From contig JAFGJC010000520.1 in NCBI GenBank assembly GCA_016929305.1, positions 1 through 5,626 on the forward strand: a stretch of DNA of 5,626 bases. The letters run 5' to 3'. A program made the position numbers and the translations under genes. This document shows, in pieces, positions 1 through 5,626 of the stretch (position 1 is the first letter of the stretch; each line of letters opens with the position of its first letter). The notes under the pieces are model-generated. The model saw only the letters and a list, made by a program, of their open reading frames with translations. It was not told where the DNA came from and did no database searches. The stretch is from a candidate division CSSED10-310 bacterium (GTDB lineage Bacteria > CSSED10-310 > JAFGJC01).

Positions 1-1
1 A

Positions 2-424
2 GGATTGACGATACATTTTGATTTGTTTTTCATTGGAAGAGAGGGGCGTGTCTATCAGGAAGCGGCGAAATATCGTCAACAAAAACTTCAATATCTGGAT
101 ATGAGAGAACAAGTTATTTTTGAGGTTCGAAGTGCGATCAGTGCGCTGGAAGATGCGGATGAATTTGTTAAAGCACAGGCAAGAACTGTGGATCAGGCAA
201 ATGAGGGATTGAGACTGGCAGAGGTTGGATACAAAGAAGGAACGCTGGATCAGGTTTCTGTATTAGAAGCAAGAACAGCTCTTAATCAAGCTCAACTGCT
301 GTATTGGAACAGTCTCTACAATCATACGATCGCTCGAATTTCCTTGGAAAAGGCATTGGGCGAGTTGGATCCCAAATTACAAGAGAACACAACCGATGAA
401 AACCAACTATCAAATTTAGAATAG
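2..424 (+). CDS. TolC-family outer membrane efflux channel, C-terminal part (5' end outside window)
   Basis: This is the outer-membrane duct of a tripartite efflux pump, seen only as its last ~140 residues. The frame is open from base 2, so the gene continues to the left; the TTG at 5 lies inside the domain and is not a real start. The visible part begins at a strand-like segment followed by IGREGRV, matching the TolC-family pattern in which a beta strand and a G-R-rich turn lead into a long helix. Then come long amphipathic helices, the typical turn GYKEGTLDQVSVLEAR with NQAQLLYWNSLYNH after it, and a final helix ending in LEKALGEL. This is the usual end of an OEP repeat (family knowledge). 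A short acidic, Asn-rich tail ends at TAG 422-424. The pump gene starts ten bases downstream, so the two are very likely co-transcribed. Only the family is assigned; no specific channel name is supportable. Confidence 0.9.
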   Translation, partial: GLTIHFDLFFIGREGRVYQEAAKYRQQKLQYLDMREQVIFEVRSAISALEDADEFVKAQARTVDQANEGLRLAEVGYKEGTLDQVSVLEARTALNQAQLLYWNSLYNHTIARISLEKALGELDPKLQENTTDENQLSNLE

Positions 425-426
425 GA
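422..426 (+). promoter_or_regulatory. Ribosome binding site of the RND pump gene, overlapping the upstream stop
   Basis: TAGGA lies 8 bases before the ATG at 435. Its first three bases are the stop codon of the channel gene, so a ribosome ending the channel would sit on the pump's initiation site. Translational coupling is inferred. Confidence 0.6.
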
Positions 427-434
427 ATGCCAAT

Positions 435-3400
435 ATGTGGATTTCTGATCTTTCAATAAGACGTCCGGTCACGACCATCACAATAATGGGTGCAATATTA
501 ATCTTTGGATATATGGCTCTGACACGGATGGGAATGGATCTTATGCCGGACATAGAATTTCCGATTGTTACCGTTCAAACGGTTCTTGTCGGAGCCAGCC
601 CTGAGGTTGTTGATCAGGATGTAACGGATGTGCTTGAAGAGGAGATTAACACGATCAGTGGCATTAGAACGTTGCAATCTCAAAGTTATGAGGGTTTTTC
701 TCAGATTATTATTGAGTTTGAGTTGGATAAAGATGTTGATGTCGCATCGAATGAAGTGCGAGCAAAGGTAAATCTTGCGAAAGCCAATCTGCCTAATGAT
801 ATTGAAGAGCCTATTGTCGATAAACTCGATTTTGGTTCCATGCCCATCATTTGGGTGTCTGTGTCCAGTACCGGCGACTATAAAACCTTATCGGAATATG
901 CTGATAAAGTTGTCAAGGAGCAGCTTCAGTCGGTGTTAGGCGTCGGCGGAATTGAAGTCAGCGGTCTGCGTGAACGGGAAATCAGAGTATGGCTGGATCC
1001 TGAAAAACTTCAAGCTCATTCTCTGACCGCTCAAGATGTGGCATGGGCTATACAGAATAAACATATCGAACTTCCGGGCGGGCGAATCGAAACGCCGGAG
1101 AAAGAATTCACAATAAAAGTTGAGGGGGAATACGAAACCGTTGAAGCATTTAAGAATCTAGTTGTTCTGGAATCAAATGGTGCTGTTATCTATTTGAAAG
1201 ATATCGCACGGATTGACGATTCTTTTGAAGATATGCGAAGCATTTCACGGTTTAACGGAATACCCACCATCGGTTTGGGAATACGGAAACAGTCAGGTGC
1301 CAACAATGTTGAAGTTGCAGAATCAATTCGGAAACGGCTGGAAAAGATTCAGCAGAATCTTCCTGAAAACATATCTTTGGATATTGCCTTTGATACTACA
1401 AAGTATATTAAGGAATCGATGCAGGGTGTCCAGACGGATATCTTTTTTGGTGTTCTGCTTACCGCCATTATTATGTTTCTGTTTCTGCGTAATTTTCGCA
1501 TAACTTTTATCAGTATTATTACCATTCCTATCGCTTTGATCGGTGGTTTTATCGCAATGAATTCGATGGGTTTTACCATTAATAACTTGACAATGCTGGC
1601 AATGTCTTTGGCTGTAGGTCTTGTTATTGACGATACGGTTGTCGTTCTTGAGAACATATTTCGACACATCGAAAGAGGTGAGGAGCGAATGTCCGCCGCA
1701 TCAACCGGAGCAACGGAAGTTACCCTTGCAGTTATTGCTTCAACGTCAACAATAGCTGCGGTATTCATTCCTGTTGCTTTTATGAAAGGTATCATCGGTA
1801 GATTCTTTTTCCAATTCGGTATGACGGTTGCACTCACAGTGATTATTTCTTCATTTGTCTCGTTGACGCTTACACCTTTTCTCTGTTCCCGATTGATCGT
1901 TATCAAGAAAAAGCATGGTGTGTTTTATTCAGCACTTGAACATTTTTTCACTGCCTTGGAACACCTTTATGTTTCAGTGCTTCATTGGGCTGTTCAGCAT
2001 CGGTTCTCGGTAATTTTTCTGGCGATCGTGGCATTTATAGGTGGTATGTCTCTACTGCCATTTATTGGTTCGGAGTTCCTGACCAAAGCAGACGAAGGTC
2101 GTTTTGCTTTGAAGATAGAGTTGCCGGCCGGGACATCGATTGATGCTGCAAACACCAGGATTGCTGCGATTGAATCCCAGATCATGAAGATGGACAGTGT
2201 TGAAAATGTTTTCACGACAATAGGTTCAGCTGCCGGAAGCGAAGTAAATAAAAGCACGGTTATCATCAACCTACTTCCCAAATCGCAACGTACGCTGACA
2301 CAGTTTGATGTGATGGATAAAGTCAGAGACAGGTTCAGTGATGACGATGATATGATCATATCGGTTGGTGAGGTTGATTCTTTTGGCGGAGGTAGAAGTG
2401 CGGACGTTCAATACGTTATTCAGGGCTCTTCGATCGAAGGATTGGCTCAAATCAGTAAATCAGTAATTGATGATATTTCGTTACGGGATGAATTTGTCGA
2501 TGTTGATACAGATTTAAGGTTGAATAAACCGGATATAAAGGTTCATATTAATCGGAATTTAGCTGATGATCTCAGCGTTGATGTCCGGTCAATTTCAAGC
2601 GAAATTTATGCTCTCTTTGGCGGATTGGATGTCGCCAAATTTAAAGAAGGCGGTTACAGGTACAATATCAGGCTGAGGTCATTGCCGGAATTCAGAGACG
2701 ATCCGATGGATCTGAACCGTATTGCCGTGCGAAATCGATCAGGTCTGCTTATCAAATCTCCGAATCTATTTGATTTTGAAGTGGGTCAGGGACCCAATGT
2801 TGTCAACAGGTACAACCGAAGATTATCGGTTTCATTGTTTGCCAACATCAAGGGAATCAGCTCAGGTGAGGGCATTACTGTTGTCGATAAGATTATTAAA
2901 GAGCACCTTCCGGATTCGACCGAGTGGAACGCACAGTTAAGCGGAATGAGTGAAGTGTTCATCGAATCATTTCAATACCTTCTGGAAGCTCTTTTTATAG
3001 CAATTCTGGTAATTTATATGGTTTTATCAATTCAGTTCGAGTCCTTCATTCATCCGTTTACGATTATGATTTCGCTGCCGTTAACAATGATAGGAGTTTA
3101 CGGGGCACTATTGATCACTGGAAATACACTCAACATATTTTCATTTATCGGAATAATCATGCTTATGGGTCTTGTAACGAAAAATGCAATTCTGCTAGTC
3201 GATTTCGCTAATCAAGCCCGTGCTAGGGGTATGGATAAAGTAGCTGCCATTCAACAGGCAGGCCAACTTAGATTACGCCCCATATTAATGACAGCATCGT
3301 CGACAGTTATTGGCGTTCTACCGGTAGCGCTTGCTTTGAGTGAGGGAGGTGAAATGAGATCACCTATGGCGATATCAGTGATTGGTGGTATGACGACTTC

Positions 3401-3542
3401 AACCCTTTTAACCTTGATTATAATTCCCGTTGTTTATTTGCTCTTTGATGACATGTCTGAATGGTTTAAAAATACTTTGCGACGGTTATTCTCAAAATTT
3501 AAATCGACGGAGAATGTGTCGAAACAGGAGATGAATTCATGA
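435..3542 (+). CDS. RND-family efflux permease (AcrB/HAE1-like), inner membrane
   Basis: This is a proton-driven inner-membrane pump that should export small amphiphilic compounds through the adaptor and channel encoded beside it. At 1035 residues it is full length for the family. The N-terminus (WISDLSIRRPVTTITIMGA) is the classic cytoplasmic helix plus TM1, followed by MDLMPDIEFPIVTVQT and ASPEVVDQDV of the first porter domain. TM2-TM6 lie at roughly residues 335-485, the second large periplasmic loop follows TM7 (about 522-545), and TM8-TM12 lie at about 850-1005. The TM4 motif GLVIDDTVVVLENI gives D399 and D400, and TM10 GLVTKNAILLVDFANQ gives K916, equivalent to AcrB D407, D408 and K940 (established for the family). 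The proton relay therefore looks functional. The start is ATG 435 with TAGGA 8 bases upstream. The last codons overlap the adaptor start. A heavy-metal (HME) pump seems less likely than an HAE-type one, but the substrate is not readable. Confidence 0.97.
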   Translation: MWISDLSIRRPVTTITIMGAILIFGYMALTRMGMDLMPDIEFPIVTVQTVLVGASPEVVDQDVTDVLEEEINTISGIRTLQSQSYEGFSQIIIEFELDKDVDVASNEVRAKVNLAKANLPNDIEEPIVDKLDFGSMPIIWVSVSSTGDYKTLSEYADKVVKEQLQSVLGVGGIEVSGLREREIRVWLDPEKLQAHSLTAQDVAWAIQNKHIELPGGRIETPEKEFTIKVEGEYETVEAFKNLVVLESNGAVIYLKDIARIDDSFEDMRSISRFNGIPTIGLGIRKQSGANNVEVAESIRKRLEKIQQNLPENISLDIAFDTTKYIKESMQGVQTDIFFGVLLTAIIMFLFLRNFRITFISIITIPIALIGGFIAMNSMGFTINNLTMLAMSLAVGLVIDDTVVVLENIFRHIERGEERMSAASTGATEVTLAVIASTSTIAAVFIPVAFMKGIIGRFFFQFGMTVALTVIISSFVSLTLTPFLCSRLIVIKKKHGVFYSALEHFFTALEHLYVSVLHWAVQHRFSVIFLAIVAFIGGMSLLPFIGSEFLTKADEGRFALKIELPAGTSIDAANTRIAAIESQIMKMDSVENVFTTIGSAAGSEVNKSTVIINLLPKSQRTLTQFDVMDKVRDRFSDDDDMIISVGEVDSFGGGRSADVQYVIQGSSIEGLAQISKSVIDDISLRDEFVDVDTDLRLNKPDIKVHINRNLADDLSVDVRSISSEIYALFGGLDVAKFKEGGYRYNIRLRSLPEFRDDPMDLNRIAVRNRSGLLIKSPNLFDFEVGQGPNVVNRYNRRLSVSLFANIKGISSGEGITVVDKIIKEHLPDSTEWNAQLSGMSEVFIESFQYLLEALFIAILVIYMVLSIQFESFIHPFTIMISLPLTMIGVYGALLITGNTLNIFSFIGIIMLMGLVTKNAILLVDFANQARARGMDKVAAIQQAGQLRLRPILMTASSTVIGVLPVALALSEGGEMRSPMAISVIGGMTTSTLLTLIIIPVVYLLFDDMSEWFKNTLRRLFSKFKSTENVSKQEMNS
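3526..3530 (+). promoter_or_regulatory. Ribosome binding site of the adaptor gene, inside the pump gene
   Basis: AGGAG lies 8 bases before ATG 3539 and within the last codons of the pump. With the ATGA stop/start overlap at 3539-3542 it supports this start and suggests coupled translation of pump and adaptor. Confidence 0.7.
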
Positions 3543-4636
3543 TCCGAAAAGTTGATACTATTTGTCTGATGACAATTTTGATTCTTATGATTTTCTCATT
3601 TTCTGCATGTAATCAATCCGGTGTTCCTAAAACAAGTGAAACCGCATCCGAAAAATCAAGACCTCATCCCGTAAGAACCGAAAAAGTACGCATTATGGAT
3701 TTTGAGCCGAAGTTTCAGACAACAGGAACACTTGTTGCTCACCGCGAGGTGAACGTGCGAGCGCTGGTGAGTGGATCCATAGAAAAACTTCCTGTAGATA
3801 TTGGAGCAAGGCTTGATGAGGGCTCTTTGCTTTTCCAGATTCGAATGGTTGATTATCAGTTAGCATTGGAGCAGGCGGAAGCAAATGTGGAGCAGGCAGG
3901 AGTTGTGTTAAAGGATAGGGAACGTGAATGGCGACGAATGGAAAATCTTTATAATGAGGGGTCGGCAACGGAGCAGATGCGTGATCAGGCTAAATCAGCA
4001 TTCGAGCAGGCTGCTGCCGCTTTGAAGTTGGCTATTGCGTCAAAAAATGCAGCGCTTCAAGCACTTAAGGACTGCACTGTGACATCCCCTTATGGAGGTG
4101 TCGTAACGGCAAAATTTATTGATGTGGGTGAATTTGTCAGTCGTGGCGATCCTGTTCTTGAAATTCTGGATTTGAAGATATTGAATGCTGAAATTGAAAT
4201 TCCGGAACGTTATGCTGGACAAATACATGAGGATCAGCCGGTAACGCTTAAGGTTATTACATTTGATGAACCTTTTGAAGGACTCGTAACTGCCGTCAAC
4301 CCTAAAATTGATCCCGCTTCACGAACATTCCTTGTTAAGGTTTCAATACCTAACCAGGACAGGAAACTTCAGTCAGGTTTATTCTGCTCCGTTGATTTTT
4401 CACTTCCTGTTCAGAAAGATCAGATGGCGATTCCCAGACAGGCGATTGTCAGAGATGAAGGTAAATCAAAAGTCTGGGTAGTACAAAACGATCATGTGAC
4501 ATCAAAAATAATCCGTGAAGGACCGAATTTGAATGGTTTTGTCATGGTTTTGGATGGTTTGGATGAATCTGATGATGTTGTGGTAGAAGGTATTGGCGGA
4601 CTTACTGAAGGACGGGAAGTTCGCCGGAATGCATAG
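3539..4636 (+). CDS. RND efflux periplasmic adaptor (membrane fusion protein), lipoprotein
   Basis: This periplasmic adaptor joins the RND pump to the outer membrane channel. The N-terminus has a basic start (MIRK), a hydrophobic stretch to about residue 21 and a lipobox FSAC ending at C24, so it is probably a lipoprotein; the +2 residue is Asn. A Ser/Thr/Pro-rich linker follows to about residue 45. Next come the first lipoyl half (about 60-100, V-N-V-R-A-L-V-S-G-S-I then L-P-V-D-I-G-A-R-L-D-E-G), an Ala/Gln-rich coiled-coil hairpin (about 105-177), the second lipoyl half (CTVTSPYGGVVTAKFIDVGEFV, from 179), a beta-barrel domain (about 212-288, with PKIDPASRTFLVKVSIPN and LQSGLF), and a membrane-proximal domain from AIPRQAIV (297) to the end. 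At 365 residues this is normal for the HlyD_D23/RND-MFP family. The start overlaps the pump stop by four bases. The gene is last in the operon, whereas adaptors are more often first. It ends in TAG directly against the stop codon of the opposing gene. Confidence 0.95.
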   Translation: MIRKVDTICLMTILILMIFSFSACNQSGVPKTSETASEKSRPHPVRTEKVRIMDFEPKFQTTGTLVAHREVNVRALVSGSIEKLPVDIGARLDEGSLLFQIRMVDYQLALEQAEANVEQAGVVLKDREREWRRMENLYNEGSATEQMRDQAKSAFEQAAAALKLAIASKNAALQALKDCTVTSPYGGVVTAKFIDVGEFVSRGDPVLEILDLKILNAEIEIPERYAGQIHEDQPVTLKVITFDEPFEGLVTAVNPKIDPASRTFLVKVSIPNQDRKLQSGLFCSVDFSLPVQKDQMAIPRQAIVRDEGKSKVWVVQNDHVTSKIIREGPNLNGFVMVLDGLDESDDVVVEGIGGLTEGREVRRNA

Positions 4637-5110
4637 CTAAAATGAACTCACTTCTCCTTTAATCGCTTTTATAATCGGTTTCAAAGGATTTGATGTAATG
4701 GTGAAATAGATCGTTGTTTCATGTTCCTTTTGAGTGTTTCGATCTACAAATTTCCATGTTGCTCTTACGGGTCCCCGCTGCAGATTGGGTAAATTGCCAC
4801 CATGTAAAGTAAAGCTTCGTGTTATTACTCTCTCAAACATCTGCCGTAAGAGCGCAAGCACTTGATTTCTTGAGTAATTTCCATCCGGAAGACCGGCGGC
4901 CGGGATCGATAGATGTATCTTTCCACTGTCGGGCAAATAGGGTTTTAAATGTTCAGGATTACCCGTCCCAAACGATCGCTCAATTGACATACCCACTTGC
5001 CCATGAAAGGGTCCTTTGGCTTTGATGAGCGAACAGAAACCAATAGCCCATACTATCGTGAATATAAAAAAATTCCTATAACAAGCTAACTTACTGGGAA
5101 ATTTCACCAA
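4637..5110 (-). CDS. Exported DUF4783/NTF2-like small protein
   Basis: The product is 157 residues of unknown biochemical role. Residues 1-31 look like a Sec signal peptide: basic n-region (K3, K7, R12), hydrophobic core about 14-29, and a possible cleavage after I-K-A (31). The mature part has the helix-turn pattern IERSFGTGNPEHLKPYLP, a strand (KIHLSIPA), then GNYSRNQVLALLRQMFERVITRSFTLHGG, and later strands (VRATWKFV, TTIYFTI) ending in IIKAIKGE. This order resembles the DUF4783 family of secreted NTF2-like proteins known in Bacteroidota, which share the features 'G-Y-S-x-x-Q-x-x-x-x-L-x-x-F' and 'S-F'. The assignment is by pattern memory, not a search. The start is TTG at 5110: an in-frame TGA at 5119-5117 closes the frame just upstream. 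GTG at 5107 is the only close alternative. The gene is convergent with the efflux operon and probably monocistronic here, so no link to efflux is shown. Confidence 0.8.
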   Translation of the reverse strand: MVKFPSKLACYRNFFIFTIVWAIGFCSLIKAKGPFHGQVGMSIERSFGTGNPEHLKPYLPDSGKIHLSIPAAGLPDGNYSRNQVLALLRQMFERVITRSFTLHGGNLPNLQRGPVRATWKFVDRNTQKEHETTIYFTITSNPLKPIIKAIKGEVSSF

Positions 5111-5119
5111 ACTCCGTCA

Positions 5120-5123
5120 CTCC
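5120..5123 (-). promoter_or_regulatory. Ribosome binding site deciding the TTG start at 5110
   Basis: On the - strand GGAG (5123-5120) lies 9 bases before TTG 5110-5108. A second GGAG (5115-5112) is only 1 base from TTG but 4 from GTG 5107-5105, which is tight. The spacing therefore favours TTG, though GTG is only one codon later and changes a single residue. Confidence 0.5.
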
Positions 5124-5182
5124 AATCAATCTCAATGACCTATTATCAATTTTACTAATTCCGGAGAGAAAAGAAAGTGTTG

Positions 5183-5209
5183 TTCAAGAATAACCAACAA
5201 TTATTTGAA
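5183..5209. repeat. AT-rich imperfect inverted repeat, possible operator
   Basis: TTCAA (5183-5187) and ATAA (5190-5193) pair with TTAT (5201-5204) and TTGAA (5205-5209), leaving a two-base bulge (GA) and a seven-base loop (CCAACAA). It sits between the two candidate -10 sites of the divergent genes, where an operator could act on both. The arms are AT-rich, so chance is a serious alternative. Confidence 0.25.
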
Positions 5210-5304
5210 TTCCGTGCAGATTTTTGGATAATGGAGACAGATTCCGTTTGCTGTTGCAGTTTTGAATGAACGATAATAACGATATGTTTTATTACCAGGT
5301 TTTG

Positions 5305-5340
5305 GGACACCCCCGGGCTAAAACGGGATGTCCTCTTTTC
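5305..5340 (+). other. GC-rich stem-loop with T-rich tail upstream of the receiver gene
   Basis: GGACA (5305-5309) pairs with TGTCC (5329-5333), and CCCG (5312-5315) pairs with CGGG (5324-5327). They are separated by a small internal loop (CC opposite A) and capped by GGCTAAAA. A T-rich run TCTTTTC (5334-5340) follows, then the GGAGG ribosome binding site. It could be a leader attenuator/terminator, a translation-control hairpin, or one copy of a dispersed palindromic element. It lies about 670 bases past the efflux operon and beyond an opposing gene, so it is not that operon's terminator. Confidence 0.45.
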
Positions 5341-5343
5341 GGT

Positions 5344-5348
5344 GGAGG
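5344..5348 (+). promoter_or_regulatory. Ribosome binding site deciding the GTG start of the receiver gene
   Basis: GGAGG ends 6 bases before GTG 5355. The overlapping ATG at 5353 is out of frame and hits TGA after six codons. The in-frame ATG at 5328 lies inside the stem-loop and has no comparable site, so GTG is preferred. Confidence 0.7.
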
Positions 5349-5354
5349 CGGCAT

Positions 5355-5626
5355 GTGGAAACCAAAGGTTTGATCAGTATAATCCATGACGATGCAGAGG
5401 ATATCCAGTTCATTAAAGAAATGATCCAGGAAGAATTTTCGGAGTATGAAATCTTTTCGGTGAATGATGAAGGAAAATTTCAAGCCTTATTGTCACAACA
5501 AGGATGTCGATTGGTAATAACGGAATACAAACTTCACTGGTCAGATGGAATTAAAATATTGCAAATCATGAAGGAATCACAACCGGAATGCCCTGTCATT
5601 ATGTTCACAAAATCTGGCAATGAAGA
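5355..5626 (+). CDS. CheY-like receiver-domain protein with Glu at the phosphoacceptor site (3' end outside window)
   Basis: The first 90 residues of a two-component protein are present, and the gene runs off the right edge. The frame reads ISIIHDDAEDIQFIKEMI (beta-1, acidic pocket, alpha-1), a stretch with IFSVND (beta-2), LVITEYKLHWSDGIKIL (beta-3 and its loop), and CPVIMFTKSGNE (beta-4 with the conserved Thr, T85). In receivers beta-3 normally ends in the phosphoacceptor Asp; here the residue is E57 (GAA, 5523-5525). Of the usual acidic pair, the first position is H11 and the second is D12. The conserved Lys after beta-5 is not in the window. The W-S-D-G loop and P-V-I-M-F-T resemble, from memory, receivers at the N-terminus of PAS/histidine-kinase hybrids, but a stand-alone regulator is equally possible. 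The start is GTG 5355 with a strong ribosome binding site; the frame is closed by TAA at 5319-5321, and ATG 5328 would add a basic nonapeptide. Confidence 0.88.
   Translation, partial: METKGLISIIHDDAEDIQFIKEMIQEEFSEYEIFSVNDEGKFQALLSQQGCRLVITEYKLHWSDGIKILQIMKESQPECPVIMFTKSGNE

Larger units (their letters stand above)
5111..5354. promoter_or_regulatory. Divergent intergenic region with probable outward promoters
   Basis: This gap separates the divergently read exported-protein gene and receiver gene, so it should hold both promoters. On the + strand GATAAT at 5272-5277 is one mismatch from a sigma-70 -10 box, with TTGCTG (5248-5253) 18 bases upstream as a poor -35. On the - strand GATAAT at 5147-5142 lies about 30 bases before the TTG start, with no good -35. 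Both are weak, and the host's sigma-factor consensus is unknown. The gap also holds an AT-rich inverted repeat and a GC-rich stem-loop, listed separately. I see no small ORF or RNA gene in it. Confidence 0.35.

Noticed and set aside
5..7. TTG as the start of a small complete 139-residue protein
   Set aside because: The frame is open to the window edge and the TTG falls within a TolC-family strand, so the gene is truncated by the window, not short.
1208..1220. Repeated GATTGACGAT-like words at 3, 1209 and 1624
   Set aside because: They encode I-D-D or similar in coding frames or fall by chance; the spacing is irregular and no repeat unit extends beyond the short word.
1323..1906. Long - strand open frames inside the pump gene (also 1994-2359 and 498-683)
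   Set aside because: They are antisense to the well-conserved RND coding frame, have no recognisable domains and no ribosome binding context; they are shadows.
4655..4688. TCCTTT/AAAGGA inverted repeat as a terminator for the efflux operon
   Set aside because: Only six pairs with a 22-base loop and no following T run, and it lies inside the opposing coding sequence.
5353..5373. ATG at 5353 as the receiver start
   Set aside because: It is out of frame with the receiver domain and meets TGA after six codons.
5292..5483. 63-residue - strand frame over the stem-loop and receiver start
   Set aside because: It is antisense to the receiver domain, and its end is just the translated hairpin; low-complexity and without family features.

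Overview
The window carries the 3' part of a tripartite RND efflux operon on the + strand, a small secreted-protein gene on the - strand that converges on it, and the start of a two-component receiver gene on the + strand cut by the right edge. The DNA is chromosomal-looking and of moderate GC by eye. There are no tRNAs, rRNAs, CRISPR arrays, insertion sequences or phage genes. The host is a Gram-negative (diderm) bacterium, because it encodes a TolC-type outer membrane factor, a periplasmic adaptor lipoprotein and an RND pump. The DUF4783-like secreted protein and the style of the pump and adaptor suggest a member of the wider Bacteroidota/FCB group or a related candidate phylum. That placement is an inference from memory of families, not a demonstrated match.

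Layout. From the left edge to 424 is the C-terminal part of the outer membrane channel. Ten bases later (435-3542) comes a complete 1035-residue RND permease with its proton-relay residues intact (D399, D400, K916). Its stop overlaps the start of the adaptor lipoprotein (3539-4636) in an ATGA junction. The order channel-pump-adaptor differs from the common adaptor-pump-channel order. The three products should form one envelope-spanning pump: inner-membrane proton-driven permease, lipid-anchored periplasmic adaptor and outer-membrane duct. The substrate cannot be read from the sequence.

The adaptor stop codon (4634-4636) directly abuts the stop codon of the - strand gene (4637-4639), with no spacer and no clear terminator. 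That gene (4637-5110) encodes a 157-residue exported protein resembling the DUF4783/NTF2-like fold. Its TTG start is fixed closely by an upstream in-frame stop.

The divergent gap 5111-5354 holds ribosome binding sites for both outward genes, weak -10-like hexamers on each strand, an AT-rich inverted repeat and a GC-rich stem-loop. From 5355 a GTG start with a strong GGAGG site opens a receiver-domain protein that runs off the window. Its phosphoacceptor position is Glu rather than Asp, and one of its two conserved acidic-pocket positions is His. This is the most unusual thing in the window. I did not find a convincing wholly new system here; the rest is a conventional efflux locus with some unusual junctions.
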